Part shown: positions 48,323-56,901 of the stretch, piece after piece
Layout of the letters: each line of letters starts with the position of its first letter
Numbering within the stretch: position 1 is the stretch's first letter
The notes under the pieces: model-generated
What the model was told of the DNA's origin: nothing
The model's database searches: none
What the model saw: the letters and a program-made list of their open reading frames with translations, nothing else
Program-made: the position numbers and the translations under genes
Assembly: GCA_001464615.1 (NCBI GenBank)
Contig: LNFI01000038.1
Coordinates: 22,869 to 86,868 of the forward strand
DNA from: Sphingomonadales bacterium Ga0077557
GTDB taxonomy: Bacteria > Pseudomonadota > Alphaproteobacteria > Sphingomonadales > Sphingomonadaceae
Direction of reading: 5' to 3'
Length of the DNA stretch: 64,000 bases

Positions 48323-49225
48323 TCAGCGGCAGCTGAGCCGGATCAGCTTTGCTTTTTTGTCGAACACGATCGACGAACACCGGTCCAGCTGGTCGCGGCC
48401 AACGATCAGCACGTCACGACGATTGCCGCCGCGCGCGGTGACGACGATTTCTTCCGGATCAGCATCAGCATCGGGAATACCCGCAACCGACCCATTATCG
48501 CCGGTGCGCACGAACAGTTGCTCGATCGCCAGCGGGCCAACCGATAGCGGCCGCGCCAGCCGCATCGCCCTGACCGGGCGCTGAATGCCAAACGCAACCT
48601 CGGCGCGATCTGCCCCGCCATAAAATTGCCCGCCCAACCCCTCGGCAAGCGCCGCGCCGGCACCCGCCGTCGCCAGCGTCTGGCGGTGTTGCGGATCAAA
48701 CAGCACAATCAACGAGCGCTTACCGATTGCCACCCGGCCATAGCTGGGCCGGAAAGGTCCTTGATCGAGCGGCACCGCGATGGTCCGTTCGCCAGGCTGC
48801 GGCGCGCGCAGGTCGAACCGGACGATATCGACGGGCAAGCCCCCCGGCCCAACTGCCGCGTCAGCCCCTGTCGACCAGGGCCGATCGAACCAGACCACCC
48901 GACGGCGAAAACTGGCCTTGCTGACTTCAAGCCGGGTGACGCTGCTCTGCCCGGCGACCTTGACGGGCCCGACCTTGACGGCAAAGCCGAACAAGCCGCC
49001 ATGCAACCCGATCCGCTGTGCAAAATCGGGGTTGAGCGTGGGGGCAGCGGGTGCCCAAGGGCTTATCCGCAGCCGCGCAGGCTGGCCACCGATCACCGCC
49101 GATACCACGCCATCGCCCCGCACCACATAGTCGATCGCCTTGGGTGCTGCGATCGCCGCACCGGTAAGGCAAGTCACCAACAGCAACAGCAGGGCTTTGG
49201 GGGCATGGGCAGCAACGCGCGACAT
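48323..49225 (-). CDS. Exported protein with retropepsin-like layout, no DTG motif
   Basis: 300 residues with a signal peptide (~1-27, AIAA). The two-lobe beta layout (GGQPARLRISPW... then LIVLFDPQHRQTL, and a late DVLIVGRDQLDRC) recalls aspartyl-protease-family proteins, but no D-T/S-G motif is found, so it is not expected to be a protease. Unknown role. It is convergent with the Atm1 gene. Confidence 0.6.
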   Translation of the reverse strand: MSRVAAHAPKALLLLLVTCLTGAAIAAPKAIDYVVRGDGVVSAVIGGQPARLRISPWAPAAPTLNPDFAQRIGLHGGLFGFAVKVGPVKVAGQSSVTRLEVSKASFRRRVVWFDRPWSTGADAAVGPGGLPVDIVRFDLRAPQPGERTIAVPLDQGPFRPSYGRVAIGKRSLIVLFDPQHRQTLATAGAGAALAEGLGGQFYGGADRAEVAFGIQRPVRAMRLARPLSVGPLAIEQLFVRTGDNGSVAGIPDADADPEEIVVTARGGNRRDVLIVGRDQLDRCSSIVFDKKAKLIRLSCR

Positions 49226-49307
49226 CGATTGAAAACTCCTGCGTCGGCCATCAGCGCCGAGACTACATAACAGCTTGGTGGCGTGGCAAAATTAGGGCCG
49301 GACAAGA

Positions 49308-50126
49308 TCAGCCGGGCGAAGCTGCCGATCCCGCTAGCAGGCCGCCATCGATATCAAATTCGCTGCCCGTGACATAGGTCGCCTCATCCGAGGCAAGAAA
49401 CACTGCCATCGCAGCGACTTCCTCCGGCGTGCCAAAGCGTTTGAGCGGGGTATCCTTGGTCAGCGCCGTCATTCGTTCCGCCCGGTCGGGGCCCTCTCCC
49501 AGCATCGGCTCCCAAATGCCCGTCAGAATCGCGGCGGGGTGGATCGAATTGCAGCGGACCTTCATCCCCTGCTGCGCGCACCAGAGCGCAACCGATTTGG
49601 TATGGTTGCGGATCGCTGCCTTGGACGAGGCATAAGCGGCGGCCCCCGGAATGCCGACCAGCCCCGATCGCGACGACATATTGATGATCGCCCCCGTCCC
49701 CTGCGCGCGCATTGCCCGAATGGCATAGCGACACCCCAAAAAGGTGCCGTCGAGGTTGATGCGGTGCACGCGGTGCCATTCAGCAAGCGAGGCATTTTCG
49801 GGATCATGCGGGCCGCTGCTGTCTTCAAATCCCGTAATGCCGGCATTGTTGACCAGGATATCAAGCCGGTGGTCGCGCGCGATGAGTGCCGCCATCACCT
49901 CCTCCCAATCGCCCTCCTCGCCAACGTCAAGCGGCAGGAAACGGGTGGTGCCGCCAATCTCATTGGCAAGCGCGGCACCCGCCTCGCCATCAACATCAGT
50001 GATCCAGACGGTGGCGCCTTCCCCAGCAAAGGCGCGAACGATGGCAGCGCCGATACCGCGCGCGGCCCCTGTCACGAGCGCGACCTTACCGTGGAGACGA
50101 CCGGGGCGAGCCATAATGTCATTCAT
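49308..50126 (-). CDS. SDR family NAD(P)-dependent oxidoreductase
   Basis: 272 residues of classical SDR. The cofactor motif is TGAARGIGA (~20-28), NNAGI marks the core, and the catalytic triad is Ser (MSSRSGL, ~154) with YASSK (~166-170). An extended NAD-type loop VWITDVDGE (Asp at ~42) favours NAD(H). It ends with the common tail [13 protein letters not shown]. Substrate unknown. ATG 50126; the internal ATG at MARPG is possible. Confidence 0.88.
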   Translation of the reverse strand: MNDIMARPGRLHGKVALVTGAARGIGAAIVRAFAGEGATVWITDVDGEAGAALANEIGGTTRFLPLDVGEEGDWEEVMAALIARDHRLDILVNNAGITGFEDSSGPHDPENASLAEWHRVHRINLDGTFLGCRYAIRAMRAQGTGAIINMSSRSGLVGIPGAAAYASSKAAIRNHTKSVALWCAQQGMKVRCNSIHPAAILTGIWEPMLGEGPDRAERMTALTKDTPLKRFGTPEEVAAMAVFLASDEATYVTGSEFDIDGGLLAGSAASPG

Positions 50127-50176
50127 GTCGGATGGTCCCTTGCGGTGATGGGCGCTTCGCCGGTAGCGCAGCCCTT

Positions 50177-51940
50177 ATGCCCACAACGCTCGACACGCTA
50201 CAAAAGACCTTTGGCTTTCCCGCCTTTCGCGGGGTGCAGGGCGATGTCGTCGCGCGGGTGATGGCGGGCGAGAATACGCTGGCGGTGATGCCGACGGGCG
50301 CGGGCAAGTCGCTATGCTATCAGCTGCCTTCGGTCGTGCTCGAGGGGACATGCGTAGTCGTCTCTCCCCTGATCGCGCTGATGCATGATCAGCTGCGCGC
50401 GGCCGATGCGATCGGCATTCGCGCCGCCACCTTGACGTCAGTCGATACCAACCAGGCCGAAACGGTGGCGCGGTTCAGGGCGGGCGCGCTCGATCTGCTC
50501 TATGTCGCGCCCGAACGCGCCTCGAACGATTCATTCCGCAATCTGTTGCGCCAGTCCCCGCTCGCGTTGTTCGCGATCGATGAGGCGCATTGCGTGAGCG
50601 AATGGGGGCATGATTTCCGTCCCGATTACCGGCTGCTGCGGCCCTTGCTTGACGAATTCGGCGATGTCCCCCGGCTCGCGCTGACCGCCACCGCCGACGC
50701 GCATACCCGTGCCGATATCCTTGATCAGCTCGGTATTCCGCGCGACGGGCTGATCATCGCCGGGTTCGACCGGCCCAATATCCGCTACATGATCTCCCCG
50801 CGCGACAACACCGCGCGCCAGATCACCCAAGTGATCCGCGACACGCCGGGGCCGGGCATCGTCTATGCGCAGACGCGTGCCGCCACCGAACGGCTGGCCG
50901 AACAACTCGCCAGCACCGGTCGGCCGACGCGCGCTTATCATGCCGGTCTCGACCCCGCCGTGCGCGCGCGCAACCAGGCGGCGTTCGTCCAATCAGAGGA
51001 TATGGTGATTTGCGCGACGATCGCCTTCGGGATGGGAATCGACAAACCCGATGTCCGCTTCGTCGCGCATGCCGGGTTGCCCAAATCGATCGAGGCCTAT
51101 TATCAGGAGACGGGGCGCGCCGGGCGTGACGGCGACCCTAGCGTCGCACATCTCTTCTGGGGGGCGGAGGATTTCGCCCGCGCCCAGCAACGCATCGCCG
51201 AGGTCGAGCTTGAGCGGCAGGCAACGGCGCGCGCGCAATTGCAGGCGCTGTCCGGGCTGGTCGAGACCGGCAGCTGCCGCCGGGCGATGCTGCTGCGGCA
51301 TTTCGGGGAAAATCCGCCCACCGAATGCGGCAATTGCGATAATTGCCTGTCCAAGCCTGCGCTGATTGATGCAACCGAGCTGGCGCGCAAATTCCTGTCG
51401 GCGGTGTACCGCACCGGGCAGAGCTTTGGCGTCGGCCATCTCGAAAAGGTACTGACCGGCGCGACCGATGAGCGCGTCGAGAAAATGGGGCATGACCGGC
51501 TGAGCGTGTTCGGCATTGTCTCGGGCGCTGAAGCCGCGCTGATCCGGCCGCTGTCGCGCGCGCTGCAGGCGCGCGGATTGCTGACCACCACCGAGCATGG
51601 CGGCCTGAGCCTGGGCGGGGAAGCCCGCGCGGTGCTGAAGGGCGAGGCACCGGTGCAAATCGTTGCGCCGCCAATCAAGAAACCCGGCGGCAGGCGGCGC
51701 GCGGCAGCGGCCGACATGCCCAATGATCCGCTGTTCGAGGCGCTGCGCACCAAGCGCCGCGAGCTGGCGACCGAGGCCAAGGTGCCGCCCTATGTGATCT
51801 TCCACGATTCGGTGCTGCGCGAGATGGCCGCGCTGAAGCCAGCGTCGCGGGTGGCGCTAGGGCAAATCACGGGGATTGGCGCGCGCAAGATGGAAGCTTA
51901 CGGTGATGCCTTTCTGGCCGTGATCCGGGAGTCACTATGA
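50177..51940 (+). CDS. recQ: ATP-dependent DNA helicase RecQ
   Basis: 587 residues: Walker A MPTGAGKSLCYQLP (~36-49), DEAH box FAIDEAHCVSEWGHDFRPDY, QETGRAGRDG, the RecQ zinc site (CRRAML...CGNCDNCL) and an HRDC domain at the C-terminus (~510-587). It resolves recombination and replication structures. ATG 50177 is the family-like start. First gene of an apparent operon with TIGR01244, a small anchor protein, a desaturase and a GMC enzyme. Confidence 0.96.
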   Translation: MPTTLDTLQKTFGFPAFRGVQGDVVARVMAGENTLAVMPTGAGKSLCYQLPSVVLEGTCVVVSPLIALMHDQLRAADAIGIRAATLTSVDTNQAETVARFRAGALDLLYVAPERASNDSFRNLLRQSPLALFAIDEAHCVSEWGHDFRPDYRLLRPLLDEFGDVPRLALTATADAHTRADILDQLGIPRDGLIIAGFDRPNIRYMISPRDNTARQITQVIRDTPGPGIVYAQTRAATERLAEQLASTGRPTRAYHAGLDPAVRARNQAAFVQSEDMVICATIAFGMGIDKPDVRFVAHAGLPKSIEAYYQETGRAGRDGDPSVAHLFWGAEDFARAQQRIAEVELERQATARAQLQALSGLVETGSCRRAMLLRHFGENPPTECGNCDNCLSKPALIDATELARKFLSAVYRTGQSFGVGHLEKVLTGATDERVEKMGHDRLSVFGIVSGAEAALIRPLSRALQARGLLTTTEHGGLSLGGEARAVLKGEAPVQIVAPPIKKPGGRRRAAAADMPNDPLFEALRTKRRELATEAKVPPYVIFHDSVLREMAALKPASRVALGQITGIGARKMEAYGDAFLAVIRESL

Positions 51941-52365
51941 TCCGCGTTCTTACCCCTGACTTTGCTGTCGCCCCGCAGATCGAGGTCGATGATCTGGCCG
52001 AAATCGCCGGTGCCGGCTTCGTCGCTGTCATCAATAACCGCCCCGAAGACGAGGAAACCGGCCAGCCCGTCGGTGCCGCGCTCGAGGCCGCCGCTGCTGC
52101 GAGTGGGCTAAGCTATGTCGCGATCCCCGTCGGCCATGCCGGTTTCGGCCATCCCCAGCTCGATGCGATGGCAGCGGCGCTGGCATCAGCAACCGGGCCC
52201 GTGCTCGCCTTTTGCCGATCGGGCACGCGCAGCTGCAACCTCTGGGCGCTGACGATGGCAAAAGGTGGCGCCGACCCTGAAACGCTGGTGCGGCAGGCAG
52301 CGGGCGCTGGCTATGATCTATCCGGCATTCGCCCCACGCTTGACGCGCTGGCAGCAGGCGCGTGA
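51937..52365 (+). CDS. TIGR01244 family sulfur transferase/phosphatase
   Basis: 142 residues. The loop AFCRSGTRSCNLW contains the C-x5-R catalytic site of tyrosine-phosphatase-like/rhodanese-like enzymes. DDLAEIAGAGFVAVINNRPEDEE is the family's start. Substrate unknown. The ATG overlaps the recQ stop by 4 nt. Confidence 0.85.
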   Translation: MIRVLTPDFAVAPQIEVDDLAEIAGAGFVAVINNRPEDEETGQPVGAALEAAAAASGLSYVAIPVGHAGFGHPQLDAMAAALASATGPVLAFCRSGTRSCNLWALTMAKGGADPETLVRQAAGAGYDLSGIRPTLDALAAGA

Positions 52366-52372
52366 CCACGCG

Positions 52373-52762
52373 ATGAGCCTGACCCAGCTGATCATTTCCG
52401 TTGTCGGTGTGCTCGGCCTCGCGCTGCTTGCGCGGCTGTTGCGGCTGGGCGAGGGAAAGATCGCCAGTGCCGACGATGCCTGCCGGATTGCCGAAGAAAT
52501 GCTTGCCGGATTCGAAGCGCGGCGCGCGATTGTCAGCAAGGATGGCGATGCTGCCTTAGTGGCCGGTAACGGCACGGTTGCCGTGCTCAAGCGCCACGGG
52601 GCGAAAGTTGCCGCCCGTCGGCTGGTCCCACCGCTGCAGATCCGCGACGCGCCGGAGGGCGTGACGATCGACACGGGTGAACGCCTGTTCGGCGCCGTGA
52701 CGCTGATCAACGTTTTCCCCGATGACGCGCGGGCACTGGCAGCGCCACTGACACTGGTGTAA
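52373..52762 (+). CDS. Membrane-anchored protein of unknown function
   Basis: 129 residues: one N-terminal membrane segment (LIISVVGVLGLALLARLL, ~6-23) and a soluble part with repeated beta-like turns (DGDAALVAGNGTVAVLKRHG) and a basic patch. ATG 52373 lies 8 nt after the previous stop. No family is recognised; conserved position suggests a role with the desaturase downstream. Confidence 0.65.
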   Translation: MSLTQLIISVVGVLGLALLARLLRLGEGKIASADDACRIAEEMLAGFEARRAIVSKDGDAALVAGNGTVAVLKRHGAKVAARRLVPPLQIRDAPEGVTIDTGERLFGAVTLINVFPDDARALAAPLTLV

Positions 52763-52771
52763 GCAAGCGAC

Positions 52772-53737
52772 ATGAATTTGCCCGACCCCGTCTCCTATGC
52801 GGTCCCCGCCTTCATCCTGCTGGTGCTGGCCGAGATGCTCGTGGCCTGGGCGCGCGACAAGAGTCGCTATGAGCCCAAGGACACGCTGACCTCGCTGTCG
52901 CTGGGTCTGGGCAGCACGATTGCCGGGGTGATCGTGGGCGGTGCCGCCTATGCAATTGCGCTTTGGGTGTGGCAGTTCCGCCTCTTTGATATTGGTTTTG
53001 AATGGTATTGGTTTCCGATCGTCTTCGTGATCGACGACCTGGCCTATTACGCCTTTCATCGCTCCGCCCACCGCGTCCGCTGGTTCTGGGCGAGCCATGT
53101 CATCCACCATTCGAGCCAGCATTATAATCTGTCGACTGCACTCCGGCAGACCTGGACCGGCTTTTTCTCGCTCGGTTTCCTGTTTCGCTTGCCGCTGTTT
53201 TTGATCGGCTTTCCACCGGCGATGGTGTTCTTCCTGGCGGGGATCAACCTGATCTATCAGTTCTGGATCCATACCGAAGTGATCGACCGGATGCCGCGCT
53301 GGTTTGAAGCGGTGATGAACACGCCATCGCACCACCGCGCGCACCACGCCATCAACCCGCGCTATCTCGACAGCAATTATGCCGGGGTGTTCATCATCTG
53401 GGACAAGATGTTCGGCAGTTTCGTGGCGGAACGCGATGACGATCGGCCCCATTATGGCATCGTCAAACAGCTTGGCAGCTTCAACCTGTTATGGGCGGCG
53501 TTCCATGAATGGATAGGCATCGCCAAAGATGTGTGGGCAGCGCCGGGTCTACGTGCCAAGATTGGGTATATCGTTATGCCGCCGGGCTGGAGCCATGACG
53601 GTAGCAGAGACACATCGGAATCGATCAAGCAGCATTGGCTAAACAGCCAGGCAGGCCGAGGGGAAGAGACTTGGAAGAAGCCGATATCGTCGTCGTCGGG
53701 GGTGGATCAGGCGGGAGCGCCGTCGCCAGTCGGCTAA
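52772..53737 (+). CDS. Sterol desaturase family protein
   Basis: 321 residues, four to five membrane segments and the full set of histidines: FHRSAHR (~96), HVIHHSSQHYN (~111-121) and SHHRAHH (~187-193). It is a di-iron membrane hydroxylase or desaturase for lipids; substrate unknown. It starts 9 nt after the previous gene. Its last ~22 codons overlap the start of the GMC gene by 67 nt, and read as low-quality sequence there. Confidence 0.85.
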   Translation: MNLPDPVSYAVPAFILLVLAEMLVAWARDKSRYEPKDTLTSLSLGLGSTIAGVIVGGAAYAIALWVWQFRLFDIGFEWYWFPIVFVIDDLAYYAFHRSAHRVRWFWASHVIHHSSQHYNLSTALRQTWTGFFSLGFLFRLPLFLIGFPPAMVFFLAGINLIYQFWIHTEVIDRMPRWFEAVMNTPSHHRAHHAINPRYLDSNYAGVFIIWDKMFGSFVAERDDDRPHYGIVKQLGSFNLLWAAFHEWIGIAKDVWAAPGLRAKIGYIVMPPGWSHDGSRDTSESIKQHWLNSQAGRGEETWKKPISSSSGVDQAGAPSPVG

Positions 53738-55257
53738 GCGAGGGCGGCACCTACAAGGTCGTGCTGCTCGAAGCGGGCGGCAAGAATACCGGGCTCCGCA
53801 CGCGCATTCCGGGCTTCATCCCCTTCCAGACCGACAAGACCAACTGGCAGTTCGAAACCGTGCCGCAGGTGGGACTGAATGGCCGTCGCGGATACCAGCC
53901 GCGTGGCAAGGGGCTGGGGGGCTCCTCCGCGATCAACGCGATGATCTATATTCGCGGTAACGCCTGGGATTACGACAATTGGGCTGCAATGGGCTGCCCC
54001 GGCTGGTCGCATGCCGAGGTGCTGCCCTATTTCAAACGTGCCGAGAATAATGTGCGCGGTGCCGATGAATTCCACGGCGGCAATGGCCCGCTGCATGTCA
54101 GCAACCAGACCTCACCCAACCCCGGTTCGTTTGACTTTATCGAAGCGGGCGCATCGCTCCAAATCCCGCGCAACGACGATTTTAACGGCGCGCGGCAGGA
54201 CGGCATTGGCATGTACCAGGTCACGCAGAAAGGCGGCGAACGCTGGAGCGCGGCGCGCGGCTATCTGGAGCCCGCGCGGGATCGCGCCAATCTGTCGATC
54301 ATGACCGGCGTGACCGCCGAGCGCGTCCTGTTCGACGAAGGTCGCGCCTGGGGTGTTGCCTATACGCAGGACGGCGAATCGCGCGAGATCAGAGCGAAGC
54401 ATGCTGTGGTGCTCGCCGGCGGGGTGTTCGGCACGCCGCAATTGCTGATGCTGTCCGGCATCGGCCCCGCCGCGCATTTGCGCGACCATGGCATTGCGGT
54501 GCGGATCAACCGGCCCGAGGTTGGCGAGAATCTGCAGGACCACCTCGATTATGTCGCGTCATATGAGACCAAGAACACACAGTTCCTGGGGCAGACGCTA
54601 ACGGGCACGTTCAATTCGGCGCGCGCGTTGATCCAGTGGTTCCGCAAGCGCGAGGGGGCGATGACGTCTCCCTATGCCGAAAGCGGCGCGTTCCTGACGA
54701 TGAACCCCGATGCGCCTTGCCCCGATGTGCAGCTGCATTTCGTGATCGCAGCGCTTGAAGATCATGGCCGGTCGAAAGTGACCGCGCACGGCTTTTCTGG
54801 CCATGTCTGTGTGCTGCGGCCCGAGAGCAAGGGCACGGTGCGGCTCGCCTCGATCGATCCACGCGCCGCGCCGTTGATCGACCCCGCCTTCCTCACCGAT
54901 CCGCGCGACATCGACCTGATGAAAAAGGGCGTCAAGGCGATGTACCGCATCCTCGAAACCCCGCCGATGACCAAGTACGACGCACGCGACCGCAATCCCA
55001 TCGATCTGAACGATGACGATGCGCTCGAGCGACTGATCCGGGCGCGCGCCGACACCATTTATCACCCGGTCGGCACCGCCCGGATGGGATCGGACGAGGG
55101 CGCGGTCTGCGATCCCAAACTGCGCGTGCGCGGGGTGACGGGGCTCTACATCGCCGATGCCTCGATCATGCCCAAGCTGATATCGGGCAACACCAATGCG
55201 CCGTCGATCATGATTGGCGAACGCTGCGCCGATTTCATACTGGCGGACCTCGCCTGA
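53671..55257 (+). CDS. GMC family oxidoreductase (choline/alcohol dehydrogenase-like)
   Basis: 528 residues, FAD enzyme. [13 protein letters not shown] (~8-20) is the FAD-binding motif, [18 protein letters not shown] the GMC signature 1, and [10 protein letters not shown] with the catalytic His near ~466 the C-terminal active site. It oxidises primary alcohols or related substrates. The start is TTG 53671, because GAGGGGAAGAG precedes it and the domain begins at once; the ATG at 53635 would add 12 poor residues. Overlap with the desaturase hints at joint function. Confidence 0.85.
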   Translation: MEEADIVVVGGGSGGSAVASRLSEGGTYKVVLLEAGGKNTGLRTRIPGFIPFQTDKTNWQFETVPQVGLNGRRGYQPRGKGLGGSSAINAMIYIRGNAWDYDNWAAMGCPGWSHAEVLPYFKRAENNVRGADEFHGGNGPLHVSNQTSPNPGSFDFIEAGASLQIPRNDDFNGARQDGIGMYQVTQKGGERWSAARGYLEPARDRANLSIMTGVTAERVLFDEGRAWGVAYTQDGESREIRAKHAVVLAGGVFGTPQLLMLSGIGPAAHLRDHGIAVRINRPEVGENLQDHLDYVASYETKNTQFLGQTLTGTFNSARALIQWFRKREGAMTSPYAESGAFLTMNPDAPCPDVQLHFVIAALEDHGRSKVTAHGFSGHVCVLRPESKGTVRLASIDPRAAPLIDPAFLTDPRDIDLMKKGVKAMYRILETPPMTKYDARDRNPIDLNDDDALERLIRARADTIYHPVGTARMGSDEGAVCDPKLRVRGVTGLYIADASIMPKLISGNTNAPSIMIGERCADFILADLA

Positions 55258-55274
55258 TCGCCTAAAGCACGGGC

Positions 55275-55466
55275 GTGGATAGAAAAGACTGGAACCGCAT
55301 CGGCCTCGCCGCCGCAGTGTTGCTTGTGCCCGGCGGGTTTCTGCTCGGGGCAACAATGCTGGCGCGGCGTGCGAGCAAGGCGGCCCCTGAAGGGCCAGTG
55401 ACGCCCAAGGACGAGCCGAAAACCACCCCAGTTTCTGAACCGTCGCCGCCTGGCAGCCTCGATTAA
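55275..55466 (+). CDS. Small single-pass membrane protein
   Basis: 63 residues: basic start, one membrane segment (IGLAAAVLLVPGGFLLGATML, ~9-29), and a Pro/Lys-rich tail (PEGPVTPKDEPKTTPVSEP). The start is GTG 55275, 17 nt after the GMC stop. No family. Likely last gene of that operon. Confidence 0.55.
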   Translation: MDRKDWNRIGLAAAVLLVPGGFLLGATMLARRASKAAPEGPVTPKDEPKTTPVSEPSPPGSLD

Positions 55467-55533
55467 GGGCGCAACTGGTTAGGCCCACTGGCTGGGCTTG
55501 TCCTGAAAATGCTGCAGGTTTGGGGTTGCTCTA

Positions 55534-55550
55534 CTGCCAGTTAATGGCAG
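55534..55550. promoter_or_regulatory. Operator-like inverted repeat before the YafY-type regulator
   Basis: CTGCCA-GTTAA-TGGCAG, two 6-base arms, lies 37 nt before the regulator ATG. The TGGCAG half-site recurs twice at 56303-56317 before the VOC gene, which supports autoregulation plus control of that gene. Confidence 0.55.
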
Positions 55551-55586
55551 CATGCGATGCTATTTCCTCCCGGGGAGGGCCGCATC

Positions 55587-56276
55587 ATGTCTCGCTCGCA
55601 ACGCCTGCTCGATCTGGTCCAGGTCCTGCGTCGCCATCGCCGGGCGGTAGCGGGCGTTGTGCTTGCCGAAGAGCTCGGCGTGTCTTTGCGGACGCTCTAT
55701 CGCGATATCGACACCTTGCGCGCGCAGGGTGCCCCTATCGATGGGGAGGCGGGCGTCGGCTATGTCCTGCGCCCGGGCTTCATGTTGCCGCCGCTGATGT
55801 TTTCCGAAGAAGAGATCGAAGCGCTGGTGCTCGGCTCGCGCTGGGTATCGGAACGCGCCGACGGGTCGCTGGGCAAGGCGGCGCGCAATGTGCTGGCCAA
55901 GATCGGCGCGGTCCTGCCCGATGACCTGAAGGACGGTATTGAAGCGTCGGGCCTGTTAATCGGCCCCGGTCAGCGGATCGCCGCTGGCGACGCTGAACTG
56001 GCGACGATCCGCGCGGCAATCCGGTCCGAACGCAAACTGGCCATTGCCTATGCTGACGAGCAGGGCAGCATCACCCAGCGGACCATCTGGCCCTTTGCGC
56101 TCGCCTTTTATGATCGGGTGCGAGTCGTCGTTGCCTGGTGCGAATTGCGCGAAGATCATCGGCATTTCAGAACCGATCGAATCACGGCGCTTGATGTCGC
56201 GCCCCACCGAATGCCGCGCCGCCGCGCCGCGTTGCTCAAGGAATGGCGCGCGCTGCGGGGAATCCCGGAGCAATGA
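55587..56276 (+). CDS. YafY/WYL-type transcriptional regulator
   Basis: 229 residues: an N-terminal HTH (RLLDLVQVLRRHRRAV...LAEELGVSLRTLYRDIDTL, ~5-45) of the HTH_11 type and a C-terminal WYL-like domain (QRTIWPFALAFYDRVRVVVAWCELREDHRHFRTDRI, ~155-190). WYL domains sense ligands or nucleic acids. ATG 55587 has GGGGAGGG upstream. It probably binds the repeats before itself and the following VOC gene. Confidence 0.9.
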   Translation: MSRSQRLLDLVQVLRRHRRAVAGVVLAEELGVSLRTLYRDIDTLRAQGAPIDGEAGVGYVLRPGFMLPPLMFSEEEIEALVLGSRWVSERADGSLGKAARNVLAKIGAVLPDDLKDGIEASGLLIGPGQRIAAGDAELATIRAAIRSERKLAIAYADEQGSITQRTIWPFALAFYDRVRVVVAWCELREDHRHFRTDRITALDVAPHRMPRRRAALLKEWRALRGIPEQ

Positions 56277-56294
56277 CGCAAGGTGAACGACTGC

Positions 56295-56325
56295 TGACAT
56301 AAACTGGCAGTGTGGCAGTTTAGAT
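56295..56325. promoter_or_regulatory. Operator-like repeat between regulator and VOC gene
   Basis: GACATAAACTG (56295) faces CAGTTTAGATGTC, a near-perfect inverted repeat with a 9-nt centre that itself holds TGGCAG twice. It lies 53 nt before the VOC start, where RNA polymerase would bind. Confidence 0.5.
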
Positions 56326-56377
56326 GTCTCTCGGTCGGCACCCAACCCCGGATGCCGCCGATCCGAGGAGACCTCGC

Positions 56378-56749
56378 ATGTCAGATTTTAGTTTTCTGCT
56401 GCTGCACGTCACAGACCATGCCGCCAGCGCCCAGCTCTACGCCGCGTTGCTCGATATTCCAATCGTCGATCAAAAGCCCGATATTGCCCTGCTGCCGCTC
56501 AAGGATGGCGTAATGCTCGGCCTATGGTCGGCAGAAACCGTCGAGCCGACAAGCAGCGGCCAAACCGGGGCCAGTGAGGTGGCCTTCACTGTTGCTGATG
56601 CAGCCGCAGTTGAGGCGACGTATGCCGACTGGAAGCAGCGCGGTTTGACGATCGCGCAGGCGCCGACCCGGATGAGCTTTGGCACCACCTTTGTCGCACT
56701 CGATCCCGATGGCCATCGGCTCCGCATCTTCGCGCCGGATGCCGCATAG
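56378..56749 (+). CDS. VOC family protein, regulated partner of the YafY-type gene
   Basis: 123 residues. SFLLLHVTDHAASAQLYAALLDIPIVDQ is the first beta-alpha unit and LDPDGHRLRIFAPD the end motif of the glyoxalase/bleomycin fold. Strong GAGGAG at 56365-56370 sets ATG 56378. Pairs of this regulator type with VOC genes are common; the inducer is unknown. Confidence 0.85.
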   Translation: MSDFSFLLLHVTDHAASAQLYAALLDIPIVDQKPDIALLPLKDGVMLGLWSAETVEPTSSGQTGASEVAFTVADAAAVEATYADWKQRGLTIAQAPTRMSFGTTFVALDPDGHRLRIFAPDAA

Positions 56750-56793
56750 GCCGATCCCGCCGAGCCCTCAGCATCCTCTCGGCATCCCGACCT

Positions 56794-56828
56794 CAAAAAA
56801 AGGGCCGGAGCGTTGCCGCTCCGGCCTT
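56794..56828 (-). terminator. Rho-independent terminator of glnK-amtB
   Basis: On the minus strand GGCCGGAGC-ggcaac-GCTCCGGCC forms a 9-bp stem followed by CTTTTTTT, 73 nt after the amtB stop. Complete and strong. Confidence 0.92.
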
Positions 56829-56901
56829 AGGATGTTCGCAGGAGGAACCTAGGTGGGGGTGCGCCACTGTCTTTAGCGACGGGCGGCGCACCCCGATCGT
56901 G

